From: Stentor coeruleus
Taxonomy: Eukaryota > Ciliophora > Heterotrichea > Heterotrichida > Stentoridae
Assembly (NCBI GenBank): GCA_001970955.1
Contig: MPUH01000441.1
Location: 1-54,093, forward strand
Reading direction: 5' to 3'
Length of the DNA: 54,093 nt
Under the pieces are notes generated by a model. It made no database searches, had not been told where the DNA came from, and saw nothing but the letters and a program-made list of their open reading frames with translations. The position numbers and the translations under genes are program-made. Shown here in pieces: positions 1 through 10,500 of the stretch; position 1 is the first letter of the stretch, and each line of letters opens with the position of its first letter.

Positions 1-99
1 TATTAATACTAGGTGCTTTTTTTTTAAGCTCGTTTTTTCTCTCAGACTATACATTTTTTAAACTATTTATTATCTTAAACCTACTTATTTTAAATGATC

Positions 100-930
100 T
101 TATCCTTGGATGATGGATTCAACTTGGTCATCAGTGAGAACTTTTAAAGTTTCTTCTTTTACAAGAATTATAGATTTTTTTTCAAAGATCCTGGATTTAA
201 TAATTTGAAGAATAATGAAGTTTTCCTTCACAGCTAAAATCATGGCTAAAGAATAATAAATTATTGCTTTCTCTTTTACTGAGCCATTTAAATGCTGCAA
301 ATAAAAAATTCTTGTATTTTTGTCAGAAATGGCATTGTCATTAACAAGAACATACTGATTTTCTTGTAAATTATCTTCATCTTTTTCCTTTATTAATTTG
401 CTTGGCTTTTCCCCTGTTGTTGAATGCACCCTATGGCTATTGTAAAAATCCAAAAAATTAGCTAATTCGATTTTAAGATCAAATTCTGTTGGATTTGCTT
501 TAGATATTAGAACTTTATCAAGATGGTCTTGCAATATTCTATTAAATCTTTTAATTGCACCTTGAGAAGTTGGCTTAAATGATACACTCAAATTTCTAAT
601 GATATTATTTTGAGTAAAATATTCCTCAAAATATATTTTAAATTCTGTATCATTATCTGTTTGGACACTGTTTATTTCAAAATTGCAGTCTCTGTGAACA
701 GTTTCCAAGCAATTTTTAGTTTTTCAGAATTTATTTTATTAATAGCAAAAGCCCAAGTAAATTTGGAAAAGTGATAAATTGCAGTCAATAAAAGCAGTTT
801 ATCTCCAAATTTTTTATCTAAATGGACGTAATCAAATTGAATTAGTTCTTTGGATTTGGAAGTTTCAATAGCCTTAAATTTTTTTGATTTTTCCTTAGGC
901 GGTATTCGCTGGAAGCATATGACAATATTT
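100..930 (-). pseudogene. Decayed DDE/rve-type integrase fragment
   Basis: This is a fragment of a retroviral-type integrase catalytic core (rve fold), as carried by LTR retrotransposons and Maverick-like elements. One frame, about 930 down to 710, holds the first part: the first acidic region (QFDYVHL) and an HFSKFTWAF block like the family's DHFSKFVWAY. The second part lies in another frame, 708 to 100: it has TDNDTEF, where the family has the second catalytic Asp, then a QGAIKRFNRIL block and a YNSHRVHSTTGEKPSKL tail. The two frames are joined by a one-base shift near 708-730, and a 15-nt intron cannot cause that because its length is a multiple of three. The third catalytic residue, Glu in QGxxERxN, is Lys. 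The N-terminal and reverse-transcriptase parts are absent. I read it as a dead transposon relic. It has no plausible ATG; the frame starts at TTG. Confidence 0.75.
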
Positions 931-1136
931 TAACGAATTCCTTCAAGTCTTTCGAATATCCACCTCTTAAAATGCTATATTAAAATATTTAACTTCAAAA
1001 CTATAGTTATAAAACAATATATACAAATCATCCAACTCATAACAAAAATATACAAAACTATCAATGCAACATCCGCAAATTATTTCTAAATTCAAAAAAT
1101 AATATTATAAATTTTAAGAGATATTCAGAATACTCG

Positions 1137-1379
1137 CTAAAGTTCTGATAAACTTTCTTCTATCAAATCATCACATTTAAAAGACTGGCATTTATCTTCT
1201 TCATGCTTTTTTATATCTTTTAATTGTTCATTTATTTCTTGAATTTGCTTGAATTCCCCTATAGATGCCATATTAGCCTCAGATGAAAGTAAAGTTTCAG
1301 TGATTTTATTTTCTGGATTTGATTTTACCTTTAATATAATCTTTGATACTTGTGTGTTAGAAGATTTACCGCAACCCAT
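1137..1379 (-). CDS. Small MGCGKS protein, probably lipid-anchored
   Basis: An 80-residue protein of unknown function. It begins MGCGKSS, which fits the N-myristoylation rule (Gly2, Ser6) with Cys3 available for palmitoylation, so membrane anchoring is likely. The rest is charged and predicted mostly helical (QIQEINEQLKDIKKHEEDK), with no domain I recognise. The start is an ATG and the stop is TAG. The 5' flank on the coding strand is G-poor, as for other genes here. Two other proteins in this window start in the same style (MGNCCE at 3693 and MGCGES at 31424). Reality as a gene is moderately likely; the motif at the exact start supports it. Confidence 0.5.
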   Translation of the reverse strand: MGCGKSSNTQVSKIILKVKSNPENKITETLLSSEANMASIGEFKQIQEINEQLKDIKKHEEDKCQSFKCDDLIEESLSEL

Positions 1380-2339
1380 TTATCGAAAATTATATCAGAT
1401 TTAAAGAAAATGAATAGGGATTGAAACATAAATTACACATTGAAAGGAGACATTAATTTAGATTTATTATTGATTCATATAGGAAAGTAATAAGATTATT
1501 GAATTAACTATAGAAAATTAGAAATAGGATTTATGCTATTCCATTTATATGAGTGATGAAATAACATAATTTTCTGATAGTTATGGGGTTATAATATTTA
1601 TGATAGATTAAGAGTATCAAAGAAGTTTATGTTATAATTTTACCGTGATTTGCATATAATTTTTTAGAATTTTAGCTTTATATTGCATTTAAGCTTTTAA
1701 GGGTAAAGATAAAAGCAGTTAAAAATTGTATTTTTTAAACTTTAATTGTAAAGTTAATGCTAACAATGCCTTCCTTGTTGTTGGGTATAATACAATATCT
1801 AGTATCCTATATTATCTGGCTTAGAATTCATGGAATATTATCTGGAGATTAACAAGACATGCAAAGATTGGTATTCGGAATGAATTTTGGTCTGTAGTAT
1901 AAAGACAAAACTGTATTCCAAGTAGTTAGGATAATATTAATAAACTGTTTTGATTTCTCAAAGGCTTATTTGTTAGTGTTTTGGATTAAAGTGAAAATTT
2001 TGTTTTTTATTTATCAAATAGATTTTGTTTGATTATTTAAATTATCATTAGCTTATTCGTGATATATATAGAAAATTGAGGTACTAAAGTTGATGAATAA
2101 CCTTTTCATTTTTATGTACTTTTATATTTTTTGCAAGCAAACAAAAAGTTACCTATAAAATTCTCAAATAAAATCTAAGAAATATCAAAGCACCTATAAA
2201 CTTACCCTATTCTCTTATCCATAAATCTACACAATCCCTTCCTATCAAACTTCCACACAATCCATCTCTAAAAAACCTCAAAACCACTCAAAACCCTTCA
2301 AAAACCTTCAAAAAAACTCAATAACTTATTAAAAATTAT
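1380..2339. other. Intergenic, no gene seen
   Basis: AT-rich spacer between two minus-strand genes. A stretch at about 1755-1930 has more balanced base use, but no frame longer than about 30 codons was found in it. The last 190 bases (2150-2339) are C-rich and nearly G-free, the 3'-flank type next to centrin. Confidence 0.6.
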
Positions 2340-2843
2340 CTAAAATAAATTCGTTTTCTTCATAATCCTTAAAAACTCCTCTTGGCTAATCTCCCCATCT
2401 CCATCTCTATCAGCTTCTTCAATCATTTCCATAAGTTCTTCATCAGTCATCGTTTCACCAAGTTCTTTCGCTACCCGTTTAAGGTTTTTAAATGATATTT
2501 TCCCAGTGTTGTCATCATCAAAAAGCTTAAATGCCTTAAGAATCTCTTCACGAGGGTCTCTTTCAGCCATTTTGGCGGCCATCATTTCTTCGAATTCATT
2601 GTATTCAATAGTCCCAGATCCGTCTTTATCCATTTCACTTATCATTCTTTTAACTTCTTCTTTACGGGGTTCGAAACCAAGGGCTCTCATGGCAACTTTT
2701 AGTTCTTTTGAATCAATACTCCCTGAACCATCTGTATCGAATAGATCAAATGCTTCTTTGATTTCTTGTCTTTGTTCTTCGGTAAGCTCGGTACGGCCTT
2801 TTCTTTGAGTTTTTACCGGTGGTCTTCTTAGAGCTGAGGACAT
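2340..2843 (-). CDS. Centrin (EF-hand, CETN/CDC31 family)
   Basis: A full-length centrin of 167 residues, the usual family length. It is a calcium-binding protein of basal bodies and, in heterotrichs, of contractile cortical fibres. There are four EF-hands in order: [12 protein letters not shown] (about residues 37-48), [12 protein letters not shown] (73-84), [12 protein letters not shown] (110-121) and [12 protein letters not shown] (146-157). Loops 1, 2 and 4 have the acidic residue at position 12; loop 3 has Asn there, which is typical of centrins rather than a defect. The C-terminus [11 protein letters not shown] closely matches the centrin signature ending KKTSLY, and this separates it from calmodulin. 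The N-terminus ([16 protein letters not shown]) is short and basic, also as in centrins. No intron. It is ATG-started with a G-rich plus-strand region upstream (C-rich on the coding strand). Confidence 0.97.
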   Translation of the reverse strand: MSSALRRPPVKTQRKGRTELTEEQRQEIKEAFDLFDTDGSGSIDSKELKVAMRALGFEPRKEEVKRMISEMDKDGSGTIEYNEFEEMMAAKMAERDPREEILKAFKLFDDDNTGKISFKNLKRVAKELGETMTDEELMEMIEEADRDGDGEISQEEFLRIMKKTNLF

Positions 2844-3423
2844 TTAAATTTTATTATAAACAACCATTTGTTTAAATGATATTAGGGTTATTATTAGGAT
2901 AATATTTGGGTTGGTGATAAATTTTGTAAGGTTTATTGAGGGTTGTATTGAATATTGGATTAAAATGCGAGATTTTTTAATTTTTTTGTGAAGATTTTGG
3001 AATTCACGTTTTTTTTATTGAGAATTTAGAGAGTTTAGGGTTTTGTTGATTTTTTAATGTGTGATTTGATTTGACATAGACTTGAAAATATAATGATATG
3101 GTATAATAAAACTTAGGAGTAAAATAAATTTTAGTTTCAGCGCTGGGTGCTGGTGTGACATACATATTTAGTTAGGATTTTCAGTTTTAAAGTTTTTATT
3201 TTTTCTTCCTATTTTTTTGATATATCTATAGCATTTTACTCTAGAGCAATTATTATTTTTTTACCGAAAATCAAGTCTTTAATCAAAAGAAAGGTAACTA
3301 AATCTAAAGATATGCAGTTAGGAAACTAATGAATCAAGATGGCCTATGATTATTTATAGTTCAAGTTTGAGTAAGCTGTAAATAATTTTCTAACAAAAAC
3401 TATAAAAATATTATCAAACCAAT
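2844..3423. other. Intergenic, centrin 5' flank
   Basis: No reading frame or RNA gene recognised. Bases 2870-3080 are G-rich and C-poor on the plus strand, the orientation expected upstream of a minus-strand gene here. A small patch at 3135-3165 (cagcgctgggtgctggtgtg) is more GC-rich than its surroundings; I cannot assign it. Confidence 0.55.
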
Positions 3424-3693
3424 TTAAACATATTTTACTCTTTTCAAAAGAAAAGGAGAACTTATTAAGTCCTCATGATTATCTTCAACAATAGTATTTG
3501 GTTTATACTTGGGATAACGGGATTTCATATGCTTATTCTGTAGTTCATCAACAAGAGTATTTTGTTGATACGATTCAGATGTGCTATTTGAATGGCATAT
3601 ATTATGAGAGATGTTAAGGTAACTCGTATCTAAATCATCAATCAGTAGCATTTCTTCTAAGTGTGTATCTACCGCCTCACAACAATTACCCAT
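3424..3693 (-). CDS. Small MGNCCE protein, probably lipid-anchored
   Basis: An 89-residue protein of unknown function. It begins MGNCCEAVDTHLEEMLL: Gly2 for myristoylation followed by two adjacent Cys for palmitoylation, a strong membrane-targeting pattern. The first third is acidic (LEEMLLIDDLD), the middle is rich in Ser, Asn and Gln, and the end is basic (SPFLLKRVKYV). No catalytic or binding motif is visible. ATG start, TAA stop, no intron. It lies 580 bases upstream of centrin on the same strand. The acylation motif at the exact start argues it is real, but there is no homology evidence. Confidence 0.5.
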   Translation of the reverse strand: MGNCCEAVDTHLEEMLLIDDLDTSYLNISHNICHSNSTSESYQQNTLVDELQNKHMKSRYPKYKPNTIVEDNHEDLISSPFLLKRVKYV

Positions 3694-4539
3694 TTATTAT
3701 TTTATTGTATATGTGAAATAATTTTTCTGCTACAAAATTGTATTTTTTCGATGAATTTCATTCTATAGATACTTTTAGCATCAACTTTCTTTAGGCTATT
3801 AATAAGTTATATGTATAAGTCTTTGTCATTTCAAGTCTCTGTTTTGCTTATAATGAAAATTAACTCGTTATAATTTTTTCTGGGAGTTTTTCTAGTATAA
3901 AATCAGGGATTTTTCAAGAATTTTACCTTAATGCATTGATTATTGTTTTCTAAATTTAGCTTTTGTAAGAACTTTTTGGGTAAAATCTGTTACTAGAAAA
4001 TTAAGATTTTTAGTTGGTAGTGAAGAAGGTTTGAATTCCGCAAGCAGATAAGTGAAGAAATAGTTTAGAGTATAAGTATTTTTATAAAAAAAAAAAATAA
4101 AAAAATAAACTTATTCCCTAAAGGCATAAATCTAAACATTTTTTCAATACTTCAACAATCATCACATACCACCTTCAAGTCTAGCGCATCCAAAATCCTA
4201 ATCCTCTCCCAAAACCCCAGCCAAAAAGCCTCCTTAAAACTTTCATTCCCTATCCACAAAAATCTAATCTTCAAAAAGTCAAACCCCTTATCTCCATCTA
4301 ATTTCATAAAACTTTCCATCTCTCCACAAAAATTTTCCTATAAAAAAATTTAATCATCCTCAAAATCATCAATATCAAGCCATCTTCCTCCACATCCAAA
4401 AAAAACTCCATATCCTCCTTCTCCACAGCCAAAAAAAAAATCACTTTCCCTAATCCTAAAACCTATTAATCCATAAACAACAAAACAATAAATAATATTT
4501 TACCCTATCATCCAAATACATGACATTTCCATAATAAAA
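3694..4539. other. Divergent intergenic region
   Basis: This lies between divergently transcribed genes. The last 390 bases (4140-4539) are strongly C-rich with almost no G, the 5'-flank type for the plus-strand gene at 4540. A run of 10 A followed by A-rich sequence is at 4087-4108. No RNA gene or reading frame is recognised. Confidence 0.55.
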
Positions 4540-7452
4540 ATGTTTCTTAGAATTACCGAAGGAAAAAAAATTTTACTATCAAAGTGGAATGAACACAACA
4601 AAAGTATGCATCATAAAAACCTTAAAAACATAAAAGGTCAAGTTGATACAGCATGTCCATTATCATATGGTTCTCTAAAAAGAAAGCCAAAAAAAGAGCA
4701 GTTAATGGAAGAGAGATACACTGAAATCGAAAGAGAAAATAAAATCCTCCTAAACAAAATGTCACAAATAGTAAACTCGCGGCCTAATTTGCCATCATCA
4801 TCTACAAGAAGAAAAAGCTTAAATATCGAAGCTAGAAAACGTCAAAATATGCGAATTGTCACTGAAAACCAAGCCCTTCTCAAACGTCTTCAAGGAAAAC
4901 AACCATCTTATAGTGTTTATAAATGGGAAGAAGAAAGAAAAAGCACAGAAAAAAGACTGAGGAATATATGCGAGTTCCCATATACACTTGGTGCTTATGA
5001 TGAAACTTTAAGAAAAAGTGAATCTCGTAGTGGACAAGGCTCAAGAAGTAGGACAATTGTCAGAGTTTCAGAAAATACTACAAAAAGCTCAAGAAAACAG
5101 TCAGCGAAAAGTCAGAAAAAAGCTCAGATTGTTTATAGGAAAGGTATGAGTGTTGGAGAAAAACATTATATTGTCGAGATTCAGAAAAAGCATAGTCTGG
5201 TTGTTGTGTTAGCTTTTGATATAGAAAAACCTGAAAGTTTTTGTTTAGAAATTACTAATACCCAGGCTAAAGAGATTATGGGTGGGGATGATAATTATTC
5301 GGTTTTAGTGAATATGCTTGCACTTGAAAATGGTGAGTTGATTTTGGTTAGGAATAAAGAAAATATACAGGAAACATATGGTTTTGAAATTGAGGGATTT
5401 AATAAGAAAGATGAATTTGAGGATTTGGCAAAAGGATTTGAAGGTACGTTACATAAGAAAAGCTATACTGCTTTTGATGGGGGAAATTATATGGAAAGTT
5501 GGCTTGGGATTGGAGAGTCTGATTTTAGAGGAGGAAATGTTAATGAGTTGGATAAATATTCGGATAATGAAGATGAGGAATTTGTTAGGGAAAAAGAGAG
5601 TAAGGAAGAAGGTGGAAATTTTGAGGGAAATGTGGGAGGAGAGGTTTTGCAAAAATTGGATGAAGAGATTATTGTGAAAAATCCAAATAAGGTTTTGGAA
5701 AGTGAGGAAAAAGTAGAAAAAAATTCTCCGAATTTTTTTGATGATAGAGGATTTGAAGAGAAAATGGTTGATGATAATTTTAAGAAGCTGTTTTTTGAGG
5801 CAAAGGAGAAGATTGATGAGTTTTGTAGTGAAGAAATAGTCGTTGAAAATAGGACTGAGATGGAATTAGGAAAAGAAGATTTGGATAGTAAAGAAAAACT
5901 GACAAATGATGTAATGGAAATAGAAGAAACTAAGCTTAGGGTGAGTGATAGTGAAAATGAGGTTATAGAAAAAGTGAATAAAAATGATATAGAAATTTAT
6001 AGAGAAAATGAGTCAAAAGGATGTGATAAAAGTTCATCTGATAATGATTTGCATACAATTAAAAGCACATCTTCAGTAAAAAATACCCAAGAATTCATAT
6101 ACAGTAAGATTGATGATGTTAATCCAACAGAGTGTCAAGAAAGTTTATTAAAATCTCAAGATAGTTTCCAAGAACAATTCAAAGAAGAAATAAGTGCAAA
6201 AAATGAAGAAAACGAAGAAAAATTGTTGGGAAAAGCTCCAGAAACTTCAGGAAATTCTCTGATACAAATAGAAAAAAAATCAGAAAACAACTTCGAAATT
6301 TTGGGGAGAATATCAGAGAAATCCTCAGAAAACATCGAAAAAAGCTCAGAAAAAACCTTAAAAAACTCAGAAAACTCAGAAAAATCCTTAAAATCCGCAA
6401 TCAATAATTCAGTAAAATCATTAGAAATCCTAGATAAAAGCATACCGAAAAAAACAACATCTCTAATCACCCCAAATAGTCAAATAAAAGACTTATTTTA
6501 TAACCCCAACCAAATTGATTCTCCACTACTAATAGAAGAAGAGTCGAAATTAAAAAACCCATACAAAAAATCAGAAACTGAAAAAGAAAAAGCTTCAAAA
6601 CCTGATTCTTCAGATGATGAAAATCATATCCTAAGGAAATTTGAAAGTAGTTCAGATGAAGATTATTATTCATATAGTGATAGTGATGAATCTCCTTATG
6701 AAGTATCAGAAAGATTTGTCCCTAAAAATAATTTATACGGAAAAACTGAAGCTAAAACCCCAGAAATCCATTCGAAAAATATTCGAGATTCTAATCCAAT
6801 AATTGATTTTAAATCATATCCCAATTCACCATTTACTAACTACAATGAAAAATTTAACGAGTTTCAGGGGTATAGTAAACCTTTTTTATCTGAAAACATT
6901 GAAGAAAAAAACAAAATCGATGAAAATATAAAGAAAAACGATAGTAAATCTAATCTGAAAAATCAGATTTCTGAGAAAAGCCAAGATAATGAAAATAACA
7001 TAAAAATCCTAAATCAAACAGAAAATATAAAAGGTCCCAGTGAGATGACTTTAAACAATACTGATCAAACAAAAAACAATACAAAATCTAAAGAATTTCC
7101 TTATGAAAAAGTAAAAAGAGTTACAATAAAAGATGAAAAAATTCCAGAAATCGAAAACCCAGACAAAAATAAACACAAGAAACTTTTTGACTCAGATAGT
7201 AAAAGTTCTTATGAAATCTCTGATGAAGGTATAGTAAATGACATAAACCAAGTAGAGGATTTAGTAAATCTAAACCTTGAAGAAAGAACAGAATCTTTAT
7301 TAGATTATATTTCATTAGGACCAATACCTCAAGTAATTATCAGTATGGCAGAAGATCCAGTTCCAAACTCATACACTTACAAATTCTCATTCAACGAAAA
7401 ATATGATGACCCAAAAGCAGACGAATCCAGCAATCCCAACACCAAAAATTAA
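4540..7452 (+). CDS. CFAP97/Hemingway-like protein with long disordered tail
   Basis: A 970-residue protein. Residues about 58-137 resemble the CFAP97/Hemingway (KIAA1430) domain, found in proteins needed for motile cilia. The pattern is REN-x-x-LLNKM...RP, then a stretch with LNIEARKRQ, ENQALLKRLQGKQPSY and WEEERK, which matches the family's repeated EN-LL-RL blocks and the final KP-Y...WE. A globular-looking part follows to about residue 280. Residues 280-930 are low-complexity and acidic, rich in Glu, Lys, Ser and Asn, with short repeats such as EKSSENIEKSSEK (590-615) and SSDEDYYSYSDSDES (703-717). Base use changes inside the gene: about 5330-6000 is C-poor, and 6300-6500 is G-poor. The role in cilia is inferred from the N-terminal domain only. 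ATG start with a G-free upstream region. Confidence 0.7.
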   Translation: MFLRITEGKKILLSKWNEHNKSMHHKNLKNIKGQVDTACPLSYGSLKRKPKKEQLMEERYTEIERENKILLNKMSQIVNSRPNLPSSSTRRKSLNIEARKRQNMRIVTENQALLKRLQGKQPSYSVYKWEEERKSTEKRLRNICEFPYTLGAYDETLRKSESRSGQGSRSRTIVRVSENTTKSSRKQSAKSQKKAQIVYRKGMSVGEKHYIVEIQKKHSLVVVLAFDIEKPESFCLEITNTQAKEIMGGDDNYSVLVNMLALENGELILVRNKENIQETYGFEIEGFNKKDEFEDLAKGFEGTLHKKSYTAFDGGNYMESWLGIGESDFRGGNVNELDKYSDNEDEEFVREKESKEEGGNFEGNVGGEVLQKLDEEIIVKNPNKVLESEEKVEKNSPNFFDDRGFEEKMVDDNFKKLFFEAKEKIDEFCSEEIVVENRTEMELGKEDLDSKEKLTNDVMEIEETKLRVSDSENEVIEKVNKNDIEIYRENESKGCDKSSSDNDLHTIKSTSSVKNTQEFIYSKIDDVNPTECQESLLKSQDSFQEQFKEEISAKNEENEEKLLGKAPETSGNSLIQIEKKSENNFEILGRISEKSSENIEKSSEKTLKNSENSEKSLKSAINNSVKSLEILDKSIPKKTTSLITPNSQIKDLFYNPNQIDSPLLIEEESKLKNPYKKSETEKEKASKPDSSDDENHILRKFESSSDEDYYSYSDSDESPYEVSERFVPKNNLYGKTEAKTPEIHSKNIRDSNPIIDFKSYPNSPFTNYNEKFNEFQGYSKPFLSENIEEKNKIDENIKKNDSKSNLKNQISEKSQDNENNIKILNQTENIKGPSEMTLNNTDQTKNNTKSKEFPYEKVKRVTIKDEKIPEIENPDKNKHKKLFDSDSKSSYEISDEGIVNDINQVEDLVNLNLEERTESLLDYISLGPIPQVIISMAEDPVPNSYTYKFSFNEKYDDPKADESSNPNTKN

Positions 7453-7536
7453 CCATAAAACTTATCATCTGTAATAAAAACCTCTTAATTTCCTCTATTT
7501 CCTCCCATAATATCCCAAAATTATTAATTAAATATC

Positions 7537-10500
7537 TTATTGCCCAAGCGGTGAAACTCCTTCCAAAGGGTTTTGTTCCAAGAAATACGTTTTGATTCTT
7601 GTATTCGTCATTGGGATAACCACATCTTCATCTCTATTGAAAACAAACGACCTAGGCCAATTATTATGTAAAATCTTCATTGAAGCTTCACTGATTTTTA
7701 TACACCCAGGCTTACCATTGCTTTCCATTTTATTTGAAATATACACATCAACACCATAAATATCATATCTTATAATATTCGTCCCAGCTATACCACCAAT
7801 AATATCCCCAGTATGCATACCTATTCTCATATTAAGATTTGTTCCATTTTCTTTATTTTTTTCTCTTATAATATCAACAAGAGCTAAAGCGAATTTAGCA
7901 AGTCTATAACATTCAATAGTTTCTGATCTTGGTTTTGATCCAGTATATCCCATAGCAACATAACAATCTCCTATTGTATGAACTTTATATACTTCATATT
8001 CTATACATCTTCTATCAAATTCTGTAAAAAGATCATATAACATATTGACAACTTCATCTGGACGTTTTTCTGAAGACCATTGAGTAAAACCAACTATATC
8101 AGCATAAAGAAGTGTTACATTTGAAATGCTTTCTGTTACTGTGTAATGTTCTTTTAAGCTTTCGAATATATGCTTTGGCATCATTTGGGTTAGAAGGGAT
8201 TCGGTTTGTTTTAGTTTTTTTTCTGCTGCGTTTTTGAGGGTAGTAAAATAACGTAGTTTATTCTCACGGGTGTATATTGTGAACAGAAGAATAAAATAAA
8301 ACAACAAACTTGCTAAAATTTGAAGCACCCAGTTTGTATTTCTTACAACAATTGAATATACAAACTGCGCTACTACAGCTAAAGATCCTGCCCATATTAG
8401 ATTTTTAAACAACAATTGACTACAATGTGCAGCTTGTAACATATGATAGACATATTGAATAAACACAATCTCAGAATTGTTTTCTAAACCATCAAATCTA
8501 AATATCGCCCCAATCAAACATATAGAACTAATAAGCCAACAGTACCATATTGTCATATAATAAGCTTTAAACTTGTATATTATACATGATACAATAACAG
8601 CTTCGATAATAAGTTTTAATAATTCTGCATATATTTCAGAATTCCTTTGAGACATTTGTATTATGACAAGGATCATTAGAATAACATTAGATACAACTCT
8701 TAATATCATTCCATACATTGCTATTGGATAAGTTGCGGCACTTGTGTCGATTCTGAATTTTTTTTCTTTATTGCTTTCAGTACAACCTATAGAAAGCCAT
8801 TTAACATTTTCTAAAACTTCAGTTTCTCTTCTAAAAAACTCATTATCATTACCCACTTCAGCTTCAAGGTCATCAAGCATACTTGAACGTCTTCTATCAT
8901 TATCTGAGTGTAAATTGCTTAAGTAATAAAGGGTGACTTTTTTGGTTTTTTTAGATGGCCGAGCATTTTTTAATGAAAACATTTCGGAGATTGATGAGGA
9001 AAGTGACACATTTTTCGTTGGGGAAAATGAGTTTTGGACTTCAGGAACAGAGACTAAAAAAGTTTTCATAATGCCTTTACCTTTTGCAAACACCTCACTC
9101 GGGTCGAAAATCAGCCCAGTTTTATCACCAATTAAACTAAATGTTTCAGATGATATTTGCAATGTATTTGGTCGTGGGCATAATGAAGCCATTCTACTAG
9201 CAGTGTTTACTGTATCTCCTACTAATGAAAACTGTGGCTTATGATAACCAACAACCCCTGCAGTAACTGGTCCACTATTAATCCCAATATTAAACTGAAG
9301 GACTTCTCTGTTTTTCAAGTAAATTTTTTCAGCGTTTCTAATAATCGCTAAACCCATTTCTATACATCTTCTTGCATGTGGTACACTTGTATAATAAACA
9401 TCCATTTCGCTTTCACTGTCTCTAAGTCCAGCACAAGCCATATAAGTTTTCCCAACAGTTTCGATTTTTGTGCAGCCAGAAAGCATGCATATTTGATCAA
9501 ATCTTCCATAGACTTCATCTAGAAATGCTGTAAGTTCTTGAGGACTATAGTATTTTAAAATACTTTCGAAGTTGTTTATATCACAAAAAATCACACTGAC
9601 TACACCTTGATATTCTGATATATACCTAACACCATCTTGTACTCTTTTTGTGACAAATGGAGGAAGCAAAAAACTCAAAACACTCTTAGCCTTAGAAATT
9701 TCTATCTGTACTTTTTGTACCAATACAAACTCAAGTCTTTTTGATTTATCAATATTATAAGCTACAAGTGATGCTGTAAGACATATACAAAGATAAACAA
9801 TACAATAAACAATCACTTCTATTGTAATAATCATAACACTTGATCCATTTGCAATAAATGAAAAAGCTGATATAATCGCTGATATGATGTTACTTGCCAT
9901 AACTAAAAGTGTCATTTCAAGCCAAAAGTTACTAAATCCAATCAAATAAAGCACAGGAAGGTATGTGATCATAGGCAAACAAGAGAAATTAAAAGCAATT
10001 TGTGAGACTAAAAAAAAAGCTTGTATAAGGGAATAGTTAACAAAAAGATACTTAAGGGCATGTGATCTGAAGTTTGGAATAATAGGAAGAAAATACCCTA
10101 AAGGCATTATAAAACTGAATGCTAAATGAAAACTTAAGGTTCCAGAATTAGCTTCAATAGCAATTAAAGCATAGATTGTGTATATACAAACAGAAACTCC
10201 ACCTATAAGTAAAAGGATTCTATAGTTTTTTATGTTTTCTGCAAGTTTGTCAGCTTGATAGATTTTCTCACGGTAACGGGATATGAATTTTAGGGTTTTA
10301 TAATTTATTGCTGTGTCGTCGTATGCTGAACGATGATGCCAGATTACGGATTCTCTATAGACTAGTTTTAAAGTTTTACGATATTGTCCTAGTCTTGAGT
10401 CAAGTTGCACACTATTAGATGGGGAAGCGATACGAACTTTTTCTAGCATATTAGGCATGAATATATAGCGAACTGCTTTAATAAAGTAACAAATCACAAA

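Noticed and set aside
2340..2843. Calmodulin
   Set aside because: N-terminal basic extension, 167 residues, loop 3 ending in Asn and KKTNLF C-terminus are centrin features.
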